Origin: Crocinitomicaceae bacterium
GTDB lineage: Bacteria > Bacteroidota > Bacteroidia > Flavobacteriales_D > Crocinitomicaceae
Reading direction: 5' to 3'
DNA length: 64,000 nt
Assembly: GCA_022447665.1 (NCBI GenBank)
Contig: JAKVAQ010000015.1
Span: forward strand, 93,925 to 157,924
Below the pieces are notes generated by a model. The model saw only the letters and a program-made list of their open reading frames with translations, was not told where the DNA came from and ran no database searches. A program made the position numbers and the translations under genes. Below are positions 9,231 through 18,131 of the stretch, in pieces. Numbering within the stretch: the first letter of the stretch is position 1; each line of letters starts with the position of its first letter.

Positions 9231-9446
9231 ATGAATTTTAAATTAATTTTTCTGAATATCCTTGTATTCCTGACGAGTCTTTCTAGTTTTACTCAAGACA
9301 GTATTATGGTCGAATCTTCGAATACAGGAAACCCGTTTAAAGCCCCAAAAAAAGACTTTGGAATGTTTTATTGGGGCGTTGGAATAGGGCTGTTACTTCT
9401 TCTGGTAGCTTTGATCTACCGTTGGCGAACTCGAGAGCGAGAATAG
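9231..9446 (+). CDS. Small membrane protein with signal peptide
   Basis: A 71-residue protein. An N-terminal signal peptide (residues 1-21, cut near SFTQ) is followed by a short periplasmic part, one membrane helix (about residues 45-62, WGVGIGLLLLLVALIYRW) and a basic C-terminal tail RTRERE, which predicts a cytoplasmic C-terminus. No family was recognised. TAAATTTG at 9219-9226 may be its -7 element. It converges on the small gene at 9448-9624. Confidence 0.6.
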   Translation: MNFKLIFLNILVFLTSLSSFTQDSIMVESSNTGNPFKAPKKDFGMFYWGVGIGLLLLLVALIYRWRTRERE

Positions 9447-9447
9447 A

Positions 9448-9624
9448 TTATTTCTCGGCTTTCTCCAGTACTTCGATTTCTTTTAGCAAATCATCTGCTT
9501 CTTTAGCCTTGGCATCACTAGCCGATCTATTACTTGTAGAAAGTTTATGCGATTCAGCCATTAAAGCTTCATACCGCTTATACATCTTATCTATTGGATT
9601 TTTCTTTTTGAAAAGTGAAAACAT
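9448..9624 (-). CDS. Lacal_2735 family small protein
   Basis: A 58-residue ORF. The protein starts MFSLFKKKNPIDKMYKRYEA and continues with LSTSNRSASDAKAKEADDLL, ending EVLEKAEK. This matches the small cytoplasmic Lacal_2735 family of Flavobacteriia: an MFxLFKKK start, a helical coiled-coil-like body and the LSTxNRxASDxK block. The function is unknown. It lies in its own short space, with its stop 2 bases from the stop of the convergent gene at 9231-9446. Confidence 0.85.
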   Translation of the reverse strand: MFSLFKKKNPIDKMYKRYEALMAESHKLSTSNRSASDAKAKEADDLLKEIEVLEKAEK

Positions 9625-9672
9625 AACTGCTCTTTATTAAAGAACAATAATGTTCTGAACAGGTTCGGAAAA

Positions 9673-10131
9673 TTAGCTTAATTTAAAACTAATCGGAATA
9701 GTGAATCGAACATTCACCATAGCGCCATTTTGTTTTCCTGGGGTCCAATTAGGCATTTTACGAATTACTCTTTTAGCTTCGCTGTCAAGTGCTGGAGACA
9801 CACCTTTAATTACAGATACGTTATTAATCTCGCCCTTTTTGTTCACAACAAATTGAACATATACAATTCCTTCTTCGCCTCTTTCAATGGCCTGTTGAGG
9901 GTATTCAACATTGTTCTGAATAAATCGATTCATTTCGGTTTCACCTCCAGGGAACGAAGGATCTTCCTCAGCAAAATCGAGAAGTTCATTTTCATTGAAT
10001 TCAATTTTTTCCATAATTACCTCCTCATTATCATAGTCTTGATTTACTCCTTCTGAGCTATCTTCTCGAACTCCTTCACATGAGACTGACACTACAGAGA
10101 CTATTGAAAGTAGGATAAGTATTGATTTCAT
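9673..10131 (-). CDS. Lipoprotein with TonB C-terminal domain
   Basis: A 152-residue protein with lipobox VSVSC (Cys 18), an acidic linker (residues 19-55) and a TonB C-terminal domain: EEDPSFPGGETEMNRFI, YPQQAIERGEEGIVYVQFVV and SPALDSEAKRVIRKMPNW. TonB proteins normally carry an inner-membrane helix that couples to ExbB/ExbD. This one has a lipid anchor instead and no helix, so it probably does not transduce energy in the usual way. No ExbB/ExbD genes are adjacent. Confidence 0.85.
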   Translation of the reverse strand: MKSILILLSIVSVVSVSCEGVREDSSEGVNQDYDNEEVIMEKIEFNENELLDFAEEDPSFPGGETEMNRFIQNNVEYPQQAIERGEEGIVYVQFVVNKKGEINNVSVIKGVSPALDSEAKRVIRKMPNWTPGKQNGAMVNVRFTIPISFKLS

Positions 10132-10240
10132 GGGCTCAATTTAAGCAAACCATTCAACAAATTCCTTTAGGTGCTGTTACTTTAATAAATGGTTATCATT
10201 AAAAAAGTATAATACTTATTTTAGTCTTTAGAAATACCCC

Positions 10241-11128
10241 GTGTCTAAGCTAAAACCATATTTCGACGTTCTTGGTATTCCACCAACTGAGAATAGAGCC
10301 CAAATTAAAAAGGCTTATAGGAAACTTGCGTTTCAATATCATCCAGATTATAATGATAGTCCCGAAGCCGAAGCTGAGTTTGTAAGAATTCATGAAGCGT
10401 ATGAAATAGTAACAGGGATTAGGACTGCTACGTCAAGGAGTAGGCAAAAAGCTTCTGCGGCTAAGACAGAAGAAGAGCTTTTCAGGGAAAAAATGGAATA
10501 TGCTCGAGCTCAATATGAGCGAATGAATGAAAGGGATAAGGCTCGTGACGAAGCTTATTTTAAAAAGTATTTTGAAGGTTGGCGTTGGGCCGTTTTTAAG
10601 TGGATTGCAGTTTATGCTGTGATTTTTAATTGCTTCATTATAGCCGATTTTTTTATCCCTTCAGAGGAGATTACCATAGAACCACATGAGTTTGTCCCAG
10701 ATTATTGGGCAGGTGTAATTCATATCGATAATAATCGGTTTGCGATAGAACATTATGAGTTTTGGGAAATTGGTTATCCGGGAGTTAGGGGGAATCGAAC
10801 GTTCTTTTTTGATGACATAAAATCAATATCATATGTTGTTGGGGGAACGCCTAACTTTAAAGAAGGATCGCCAAGTTATCGAATGAGAGAAAATGCTTCT
10901 TTCGATCAATATAATTTGCATACTTCCTATTGTGATCTCTCTATTTATTCAGCTTTTCCTTACATGAATGTTGTGATGTGTATACCCTTAGCACTTGTTT
11001 TTCTGAAACGGAAAGCTTTCTGGTTAAATATTGTGAGGTTACTTTCGGTTTATGTGATCTTCTCTTACACCGTAGCAGTGACATTAGGGAATTATCGAAT
11101 TCTGCATTTACTACAGATTTTAGACTAG
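10241..11128 (+). CDS. Membrane-bound J-domain (DnaJ-like) protein
   Basis: A 295-residue protein. Residues 5-60 form a J domain with the HPD motif (AFQYHPDYND), which stimulates the ATPase of an Hsp70 (DnaK) partner. A charged helical linker follows (about 65-110), then a membrane segment near residues 117-137, a soluble loop and two more hydrophobic segments near the C-terminus (about 235-292). There are no Gly/Phe or zinc-finger regions, so it is a type III J protein. The start is GTG at 10241. Its stop overlaps that of the convergent gene at 11125. Confidence 0.85.
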   Translation: MSKLKPYFDVLGIPPTENRAQIKKAYRKLAFQYHPDYNDSPEAEAEFVRIHEAYEIVTGIRTATSRSRQKASAAKTEEELFREKMEYARAQYERMNERDKARDEAYFKKYFEGWRWAVFKWIAVYAVIFNCFIIADFFIPSEEITIEPHEFVPDYWAGVIHIDNNRFAIEHYEFWEIGYPGVRGNRTFFFDDIKSISYVVGGTPNFKEGSPSYRMRENASFDQYNLHTSYCDLSIYSAFPYMNVVMCIPLALVFLKRKAFWLNIVRLLSVYVIFSYTVAVTLGNYRILHLLQILD

Positions 11129-11751
11129 TCTTTACGCTTAAGTTGTTTACGAACGCGATCATCGATAAGCCGTTGTAATAGGCGTCCTTCTTTCATTTCA
11201 ACTCTTCTTCCAAAAGTTTTCACCTTTCCGAAGTAATCGAATGTTAGGATATCAGTTCCAAGAGCCCAAAAAGAATTCTCAAAGAAGTTACCGAAGTTGG
11301 TCTTTTCTTCTTTAATTAAGCTAAACTTTTTCATGTTTTCGAGAAGGTAGCTTTTGGCTTTACCATAACCGAATATAGATTTTTTGATGCTTAAGCCAGT
11401 TCGGTCTATTTTGATAAGTTCCTTTCCAAATCGATACCAGAGCCAAGCGCGTGCCACTTTGAACCAGAAATAAAACCAAAAGCCAATAAATACGATTAAA
11501 TAGATTCGTTGTTTATCGAAATCTTCTGCTGTAGCTCCTGGAGCAGCATTTAATAATTCAACTCCGGTTGCAAGAATATAAATGGCAACAAACCCCACAA
11601 ATGTAAATCCCCCAAGCCACAAGGTTAAGAGTATCTCTTTCCAAAATACGCGTTTAGGTAAAATGACAATGGTGGTTGTTTTATCCTCGTGATCTAATGC
11701 TGAAATTCTATCTCCAATTTCAATTGGCTTCATAGCTACAAAATTAATCAT
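11125..11751 (-). CDS. Hypothetical membrane protein
   Basis: A 208-residue protein (or 202 residues if Met7 at 11733 is the start). It has two hydrophobic segments, about residues 38-65 and 82-100, and a C-terminal cytoplasmic part beginning FGKELIKIDRTGLSIKKS that resembles the PH-like part of bacterial membrane proteins. The family is not recognised. The ATG at 11751 directly abuts the terminator T-run of the upstream gene. Start MKPIEIGD at 11733 would leave an 18-base leader and is a fair alternative. Confidence 0.6.
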   Translation of the reverse strand: MINFVAMKPIEIGDRISALDHEDKTTTIVILPKRVFWKEILLTLWLGGFTFVGFVAIYILATGVELLNAAPGATAEDFDKQRIYLIVFIGFWFYFWFKVARAWLWYRFGKELIKIDRTGLSIKKSIFGYGKAKSYLLENMKKFSLIKEEKTNFGNFFENSFWALGTDILTFDYFGKVKTFGRRVEMKEGRLLQRLIDDRVRKQLKRKD

Positions 11752-11780
11752 AAAAAAAGCCCGATCAATTTGATCGGGCT
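11752..11780 (-). terminator. Intrinsic terminator of the large T9SS-secreted protein gene
   Basis: On the minus strand, hairpin AGCCCGATCAA / TTGATCGGGCT is followed by seven T (plus-strand A at 11752-11758). It lies 22 bases after the 11803 stop and touches the ATG of the next gene. Confidence 0.9.
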
Positions 11781-11802
11781 TAAATATTAAATATTAGTTC
11801 GT

Positions 11803-14800
11803 TTATTTAAGAACAGTTACATGTCCTCTAAACTCGTAACGTTTGTCGTTATAGCTGTCTTTCGCTTCAATTATCCAAACATAAGTTCCATCAGGCACGA
11901 GTCCTTGTGAACCATATGTTCCGTTCCATTCAGCAACTGAGTTGAATGACTCCCAAATCATTTCACCCCAACGGTTGAAAATAGTTAAGTGAAAGTCATA
12001 GATATCGATTCCTTCAATATATACTCTCCACGTTTCGTTAAACTCATCTCCATCAGGAGTGAATACGTTAGGAGCATATATAATTACGTCGTTAACAATA
12101 TTTACAGTCGCTTGTACTGAGTCAGCACATCCTTCTTCGTTCACTACTGTCAAGTAAATAGGGTATGCTGCTGCTACTCCTTCTGGGAATAGTACAACCG
12201 GATTCTGTTCATTGCTCACGGAAGGTGTAGCTGCACCTCCAAAGTTCCATGCCCATCCAACTACATCATCGCTAGATGCGTCCGTGAAAGTGATTTCAGG
12301 ATCGAAAATAGTTGCTGGGATTGGAGCATGAGAGAATGCTGCTTGAGGGTAACCATATACTTCAATGTATTCAGTGAACGTTTCTGTTGAAATACATCCA
12401 GCTGCAGAAGTAATCGTCATTGTAACATCATATGAACCTGGAGTTTCGAAAACATAACTAGTTCCTCCTGCTCCGGCAGATATGATTGAACCACCATCTG
12501 AGAAAGTCCATTCTGTGCTCGCAACATCTGTAGGGTCTGTCAAGTTTGTGAACTGAACAGTAACAGGGAAACATCCACTCGTCACATCCGATGTCATTGC
12601 AGGCACGATTGGTGGCTCAACATTAATTGTCATACATTCTGTATCAGTTGGAGAAGGACAAGCTTCACCCATAGTTACACAAACTGTCATTGCAGCTGTT
12701 GGCTCAAGTGTAATTGTTTCGCCAGTTCCAAGAGGAATTCCAGCATTGTCCCAAGTGTAATTGTAAGGACCAACTCCGCCTCCGCCTGTAACCGTTAGCG
12801 TAACTGTTTCTCCTGAACATATCGTCATATCACCAGTCAATGAAGTTATATCAACCGGAGTAGGTTCAGTAATTGTGAATGTTCCAACTTCAGTACATCC
12901 GAAACCATTGTCAACAAGTACATCATAATCTCCAGGACAAAGTCCAGTGAATGAACCAGTAGTATTAGTTGTAGATGCTCCCAGTGGATCCGTAATTGTA
13001 AAGTCAGTCACAAAATCTCCAACAATTGTTACAGAACCATCACAAACGGTGTTACAGGTTGCATCAACAGGTGTGATTGAAGTGATAGTCGGGAAGTTCG
13101 TGTCGTTAACAGTTGCGTCAACTGTTCCTTGACATCCATTATCATCCATTAAGATAAAGCTATATACTGCTCCAGCACCACAAAGGCCAGTGAACGTATC
13201 GCCAGGTACAAATGTAACCCCTGCATCATCACTAAATGTATAAGGTGCGGTACCTGTTAAAGGAAGTACTTGAATTTCACCATTACATGCGCCACAATCA
13301 GCATCTGTCACGGTAACATCACCAGTTACTTCAATAACAGTTACGTCAACAAAAGCATTATCAGTACAACCAGCACTATCTCTTACATATTCGTAAAGTC
13401 CAGCTGGCATTGTTGCAGGATCAAAAGGCATAGCCACAGGAGCGCCTGAAGGATCGAACCAATTTCCACCCAACTGAGGAGTTCCTAATAAGTAAGGGAA
13501 TAAATCCTCAGGAGCACCTTCTAAACAGATCGTTGCAGTACCATCATCACCAGCATCCATTCCACCACCTATTGAGATAGTAACATCATCAGTTGTTACA
13601 CAAAGCGGATGACCTGTTGGCCATACAGATAGTGTATAAGTCGTTGTTGTAGATGGTGATGCAGTTGGCATTGGAATAGTAGCATCATCTAAAGATCCAT
13701 CATCCGGCGTCCAAGCGAATTCAACTCCTCCAAAACAATCAGCTGTAAATGAAACTAAAGCCGTAGATGGTTCAGTGAATCCCATGCCGTCCTCGTGAAT
13801 AATAGCACCATCAGGATCAAATAATGTGAACTCACACTCTGAAACCCAAGCACCATCATCGTTGAACTGTAATTCAATTGTAGCTCCGTGAGTAACAGGA
13901 ATGTCAATAGAAAGGAAATCACCTCCTGGAGGAATAGTGTAGTTAGTTAACACACCATCAACCCAAACATCGATAGTGTTACCGTTCCAACCATCACCGA
14001 AGGTGTCAACCAATTCAAGTACATATGTACAACCAGCTGATCCACCTAAATCATCAGATCCAATCATTACAGGTGTACCGTCACAAATAGAAGTGTCTAA
14101 ACCAGCATCCATTGTAATTGGATCATCAACTGAAATAGTAATTGTTGTATCGTAAGTACATCCAAAATTATCAATTACTGTATATGTGTAATCAAAGTCT
14201 CCCGGTGCAGAAGGAGTCACCGTAATTTCGTCTCCATCTGGTGTACTACTCGAAATATCGGCGCCAGTTAAATCCCAGAACGAAGAGTCCGCTCCAGCAC
14301 CAATGTATGGAGTAAATACAGTAACGTCTGGTGTTAAATAATCAGCAAATGTAATTGACCATCCTGGGATAGAACCATCATCGCCTCCCCACAAGTCGGT
14401 GAATAATAGAGTCCATGTACCATTAATCGGACAACCATCTAAAGCTGCAAAACCTGTTGGCTCAACCATTGCATAATCACCCGCAGGCAAAGTTGCCACT
14501 GCATCAGCCGCTTCTTCCCATGTTTCAGGAGCGGTAGCTGTAAAACAGTAGTTGTATGGTGTTCCAAAAGTTGAAGGATCATCACAATCTATAGATCCAA
14601 ATACAGGTTCTCCTAAATCTGTACCACCACCTAATTGCTCGTGTAATGTTACAATTTCACCTGTAGGACATTGAACTTGAAGCACAAAGTCTCCCATAAA
14701 TGAGTGCTCAATATCTACACAAATCTCAAGGATATCTGGTGTAAGGTCTGATAATGTATGCGTTGGGTCATAACCAGTAATGGTCATAGGAGTCGATTTT

Positions 14801-15738
14801 ACAATCCCCACGTCATCTTCCATACAGTTATCATCAATAAATACTCCTAACGGGAAACCAGACCATTCGACTTCATAAGCATCTGGCGTTGCTGAGAATG
14901 TTACTGATTCTCCAATACATAATGTTGTATCGCCAGGGAAAGGATCAAAATTTGGCTCAGGAGCTACGTATACTCTAATGTTGGTAGCATTCGTATTTGA
15001 ACACCCATTGTCGTCAATAACTTCTAATTGAACTACATATTCTCCCGGCTCAGTATAAGTATGAGTTGCGTCGAAAGGTCCAGCTAAAGTGTCATCATCC
15101 GTACCATCTAACCAATGCCAAACCCAATCTTCAATGGTGAACAAAGGATCTCCCGGAGTTGATCCGTTATCTGTAAATGTTACTTCTTCTCCAATGCATA
15201 CAGCAATTGAATCACCAGAAGGGCTATCCGCACCTACAATAATTCCATCTGCAAAAGGAGGCGAACAGGGTGTTTCACAACTAAAGGTGGCATTAAAATT
15301 ACCTGTACCAGTTGCATTTGAAGTAAATTCAATTGTCAGACATCCTGTTGGGTTAAATGGTGATGCACCAATTACAGAACCAACACCAAAACCTCCTGCA
15401 TAATAATCTCCTAGAGAAGGAGCGGTCACATCATCACCATCGTAAATAGTTATATGATCTGCATCTGTTCCTGGGCCAGGAACAAGGTCTGTTGGATCTA
15501 AATCAAAAATTGTCCACACTATCGCGATGAAGTCACCGGGAGTATCTGGACAAATAGTTACGACATAACTCTCATCGTTATCATAGTCTGCAGCGGCACC
15601 TGTTCCTCCAGAATCAAATAAGCCACCTAGACATGAGGTAACTGTAGTTCCGTCTGTTCCTGGTCCCATAACAACGGTTGTTGATTGACCAAATAACCAG
15701 CTCGTCGATAAAAGTGCTAATAATAATATCTTTTTCAT
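11803..15738 (-). CDS. Large secreted adhesin-like protein with gliding-motility-type (T9SS type B) C-terminal domain
   Basis: A 1311-residue protein with signal peptide MKKILLLALLSTSWLFGQ. A CUB-like region (about 20-155; HITIYDGDD) comes first, then a PKD repeat, a proprotein-convertase P-domain-like segment (about 320-460; GDFVLQVQCPTGE), further Ig/PKD-like repeats and one late PKD domain (GWAWNFGG). The last ~95 residues (YAPNVFTPDGDEFNETWRV, FNRWGEMIWES, PDGTYVWII) are the CHU_C/gliding-motility C-terminal domain that directs export by the type IX system. The protein is very rich in Thr, Asp, Gly and Cys. It is preceded in the operon by the small gene at 15741 and has its own terminator. 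Confidence 0.9.
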   Translation of the reverse strand: MKKILLLALLSTSWLFGQSTTVVMGPGTDGTTVTSCLGGLFDSGGTGAAADYDNDESYVVTICPDTPGDFIAIVWTIFDLDPTDLVPGPGTDADHITIYDGDDVTAPSLGDYYAGGFGVGSVIGASPFNPTGCLTIEFTSNATGTGNFNATFSCETPCSPPFADGIIVGADSPSGDSIAVCIGEEVTFTDNGSTPGDPLFTIEDWVWHWLDGTDDDTLAGPFDATHTYTEPGEYVVQLEVIDDNGCSNTNATNIRVYVAPEPNFDPFPGDTTLCIGESVTFSATPDAYEVEWSGFPLGVFIDDNCMEDDVGIVKSTPMTITGYDPTHTLSDLTPDILEICVDIEHSFMGDFVLQVQCPTGEIVTLHEQLGGGTDLGEPVFGSIDCDDPSTFGTPYNYCFTATAPETWEEAADAVATLPAGDYAMVEPTGFAALDGCPINGTWTLLFTDLWGGDDGSIPGWSITFADYLTPDVTVFTPYIGAGADSSFWDLTGADISSSTPDGDEITVTPSAPGDFDYTYTVIDNFGCTYDTTITISVDDPITMDAGLDTSICDGTPVMIGSDDLGGSAGCTYVLELVDTFGDGWNGNTIDVWVDGVLTNYTIPPGGDFLSIDIPVTHGATIELQFNDDGAWVSECEFTLFDPDGAIIHEDGMGFTEPSTALVSFTADCFGGVEFAWTPDDGSLDDATIPMPTASPSTTTTYTLSVWPTGHPLCVTTDDVTISIGGGMDAGDDGTATICLEGAPEDLFPYLLGTPQLGGNWFDPSGAPVAMPFDPATMPAGLYEYVRDSAGCTDNAFVDVTVIEVTGDVTVTDADCGACNGEIQVLPLTGTAPYTFSDDAGVTFVPGDTFTGLCGAGAVYSFILMDDNGCQGTVDATVNDTNFPTITSITPVDATCNTVCDGSVTIVGDFVTDFTITDPLGASTTNTTGSFTGLCPGDYDVLVDNGFGCTEVGTFTITEPTPVDITSLTGDMTICSGETVTLTVTGGGGVGPYNYTWDNAGIPLGTGETITLEPTAAMTVCVTMGEACPSPTDTECMTINVEPPIVPAMTSDVTSGCFPVTVQFTNLTDPTDVASTEWTFSDGGSIISAGAGGTSYVFETPGSYDVTMTITSAAGCISTETFTEYIEVYGYPQAAFSHAPIPATIFDPEITFTDASSDDVVGWAWNFGGAATPSVSNEQNPVVLFPEGVAAAYPIYLTVVNEEGCADSVQATVNIVNDVIIYAPNVFTPDGDEFNETWRVYIEGIDIYDFHLTIFNRWGEMIWESFNSVAEWNGTYGSQGLVPDGTYVWIIEAKDSYNDKRYEFRGHVTVLK

Positions 15739-15740
15739 GG

Positions 15741-16157
15741 CTATTTCTTTTTATAGTTTTCTTTTACTTCTTTCAGCGTGTAGAAAACTAAATATCTACC
15801 ATCTGACAGTTCGTATAATACACGGTTGTCATGTGTTCTTTTGAAATTGTATGCTTTGAAGTTGAATGTCTCGGAATTTTCTAGTACCGACTCATTAAAT
15901 TCGTTCCCTTCAGCATCTTTAATCCTTGAAATGCTATACACTTCTTGTTTTACACCAGGATCGGGGGTTTCTGATGTGACAAAATAGGATTCGTTAAGTT
16001 CGTAGATTAAAAAATTGTAATAATCTGGATTGTTTTCTTTGAGTGTAATGGCTTCTGCGCCAATATTTGCCTCTAAACGAGGGTCGACACTCGAATCTTG
16101 CGCTAGCGTAACTGCTTGTAAAGCAATTGCTAAGATCGCTGTAGCGACTGTTTTCAT
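15741..16157 (-). CDS. Hypothetical secreted protein
   Basis: A 138-residue protein if the start is ATG at 16157, which gives the signal peptide MKTVATAILAIALQAVTLAQ. A longer reading from 16271 has no signal-like start and is less likely. The mature part contains NNPDYYNFLIYELNESYFV and ends in basic residues. The family is unknown. The stop is 2 bases before the ATG of the 1311-residue secreted protein, so they are translated from one transcript. It may be an accessory to that protein (inference from position only). Confidence 0.65.
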   Translation of the reverse strand: MKTVATAILAIALQAVTLAQDSSVDPRLEANIGAEAITLKENNPDYYNFLIYELNESYFVTSETPDPGVKQEVYSISRIKDAEGNEFNESVLENSETFNFKAYNFKRTHDNRVLYELSDGRYLVFYTLKEVKENYKKK

Positions 16158-16277
16158 GGTTATAACTACGTTTTTTGTTGTTTGAGATATACTAAGATAG
16201 ACGAAAACTAAATGAAAGGGTTGTGTAAAACCTAACAAAAAATCAAACTTTTTGTGTAAGGTTTGGATCACAGTGAG

Positions 16278-18131
16278 TTAGTTCATCTTTTCTAGCTCGT
16301 AGCCGCTATATCGAACGATAATTGTCCCTTTATTTTCATAACCACCATCATCGGCAATTTTTTGAAAATTAAAGGCGTTTTGAACTTGATTTATTTCATT
16401 CAAATGAAGGTAAGACTGAAATTGAGTTCCGTATAATTTAAGGGCCGCCATGAAATACATTCCTACATCAAAACCTTGAGTAGAATATACTGTTGGATCA
16501 ATGGCAAATTTTGAGCGGAATGAACGTACAAATCCTAACCCTTTAGCTTTGTTGAAATCTGTATGGCGATAAGAAGCGTAATGATGGTTAAGTCTTACCT
16601 TGTGAAGAATGTCAAGATCATCCATTTTGTTCCAGTCTTCCACCCCGAAAACAACAATTTTCAGTTGTTTGGCTCTGGAATTGATATTCATAACTTTATT
16701 TAGTCGGTTTAAACACCCACTAACAATTTTTACATCCGTTGAAGGCACAATGACTACGTTTACAGTGTCTTTTGCAATATGAACGTTTATGTCTCTGCCT
16801 CCGGAAGACCCCATTGGAATATCAGTGATTTGAGAAGCGTAAGCATTAGGCTTTTCCTTAATTAACTCGTTGAAACGATCTCTTACGCGATTATATAATG
16901 TAAGGTCGCCATATTGCGGTTTGAGCAGAATTACCTTATGCTGGGTATGGTTTTCCACAATGTAATCAACCATTCCGTCATACAAAGTCATGTTGCTTGT
17001 TACGGTAGAGAAGACATGAGGATTTTGATGCAATACTTTTGCATTTGCTTTGAAAGGTAGAATAATATTTATTTCTTTTTCCTCACATTTCGCGACTGCC
17101 GCGTTGATTGTTTTTTGGTACAACGGACCTACAACCAAATCAACGTTCTCCATTTCTGTTTTGGCAAAAATCCTTGCAACCTCTCCTGAGTCATTTTTAG
17201 TATCATACACCAAAAGCTCCACATTCAATCCTGCTTGAGCAAGCGAATCTGCTGCAAGTTTAAAGCCTTGGTAAAATTCAAAGCAAATCTTTGTCAGAGG
17301 GTACATTTCTCGCTCTTCCCCAATCTTAAGAGGTTTGTTCATTAAGGCGTCGTTTTTAGCGAACATGAATGGCATAAGAAGTGCTACTTTGTAAGATTCT
17401 TTCTTAACGGTTTGGTTAGTTAGGGCTAATGAAAAGTCTTTAATAGTCAATTGAGTAATATCTTTTTCAAGGATGGTATAATTAACCTTCTTGATTGGGA
17501 TTTTTATTGTTTGACCTGGCTTAATTTTATTGTTACGAATACCGTTCAATGTTCTAATGGTATCCATACTAACCATGTAACTTTTAGAAATTGAATAAAG
17601 AGTCTCGTGGTCAAGTACCACATGATTGACTATTGAGTCTTGATATGAAACATTATAAGTGTTATTCGTTTCAGTCACTTCAGGGTCAGTTGTTACTCCT
17701 TCACCGTTGTTTTCTGGAATTACTTCAGTTTTGCCCGGAACTATAATTTCTTGACCTGGCTTAATACCGGCATTCAGACCTTTATTTAGATTTTGAAGAT
17801 CTTCTACACTGCAATTATACTGCTTAGAAATTCCGTAAAGAGTTTCTCCTTCTTTGACCACATGTTTATTGTAAAAAGAAGCATCATCGGTAGAGATAGG
17901 GATAAGGATTTTTTGACCTACGCTAAGATTATCTGTAAGTCCTTCATTTGCATTTAGAATGCTTTCTAATGGTGTGTTGTACAATTTGTGAATCCCGTAT
18001 AGGGTGTTTCCTTCTTGAACAAAGTGCACATAATATTTCTTTCCATTGATGCTCGTTACTTCAGCACCATCTGGTTGAGCAAAAGCTGCGAAACCAGCAA
18101 GAAATACTATGAGGTATAAAAATCTTTTCAT
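16278..18131 (-). CDS. LysM-domain protein with periplasmic-binding-protein-like C-terminal half
   Basis: A 617-residue protein with signal peptide [19 protein letters not shown]. Three LysM domains that bind peptidoglycan glycans lie at about residues 33-78 (VQEGNTLYGIHKLYN), 89-135 (VKEGETLYGISKQYN) and 165-215 (DHETLYSISKSYM). Residues from about 245 to the end resemble type 1 periplasmic binding proteins (VALLMPFMFAKND, VDLVVGPLYQ). Proteins of this build are common in Flavobacteria as cell-wall-associated sensors of unknown ligand. ATG at 18131 overlaps the guaA stop by one base (TAATG), so translation is coupled to guaA. Confidence 0.88.
   Translation of the reverse strand: MKRFLYLIVFLAGFAAFAQPDGAEVTSINGKKYYVHFVQEGNTLYGIHKLYNTPLESILNANEGLTDNLSVGQKILIPISTDDASFYNKHVVKEGETLYGISKQYNCSVEDLQNLNKGLNAGIKPGQEIIVPGKTEVIPENNGEGVTTDPEVTETNNTYNVSYQDSIVNHVVLDHETLYSISKSYMVSMDTIRTLNGIRNNKIKPGQTIKIPIKKVNYTILEKDITQLTIKDFSLALTNQTVKKESYKVALLMPFMFAKNDALMNKPLKIGEEREMYPLTKICFEFYQGFKLAADSLAQAGLNVELLVYDTKNDSGEVARIFAKTEMENVDLVVGPLYQKTINAAVAKCEEKEINIILPFKANAKVLHQNPHVFSTVTSNMTLYDGMVDYIVENHTQHKVILLKPQYGDLTLYNRVRDRFNELIKEKPNAYASQITDIPMGSSGGRDINVHIAKDTVNVVIVPSTDVKIVSGCLNRLNKVMNINSRAKQLKIVVFGVEDWNKMDDLDILHKVRLNHHYASYRHTDFNKAKGLGFVRSFRSKFAIDPTVYSTQGFDVGMYFMAALKLYGTQFQSYLHLNEINQVQNAFNFQKIADDGGYENKGTIIVRYSGYELEKMN

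Noticed and set aside
9371..9640. Plus-strand ORF over the end of the small membrane protein gene
   Set aside because: It lies opposite the Lacal_2735-type gene at 9448-9624, which has a recognisable product.
16158..16271. N-terminal extension of the 15741 gene to 16271
   Set aside because: The extension has no signal peptide and hides the clear one that starts at 16157.
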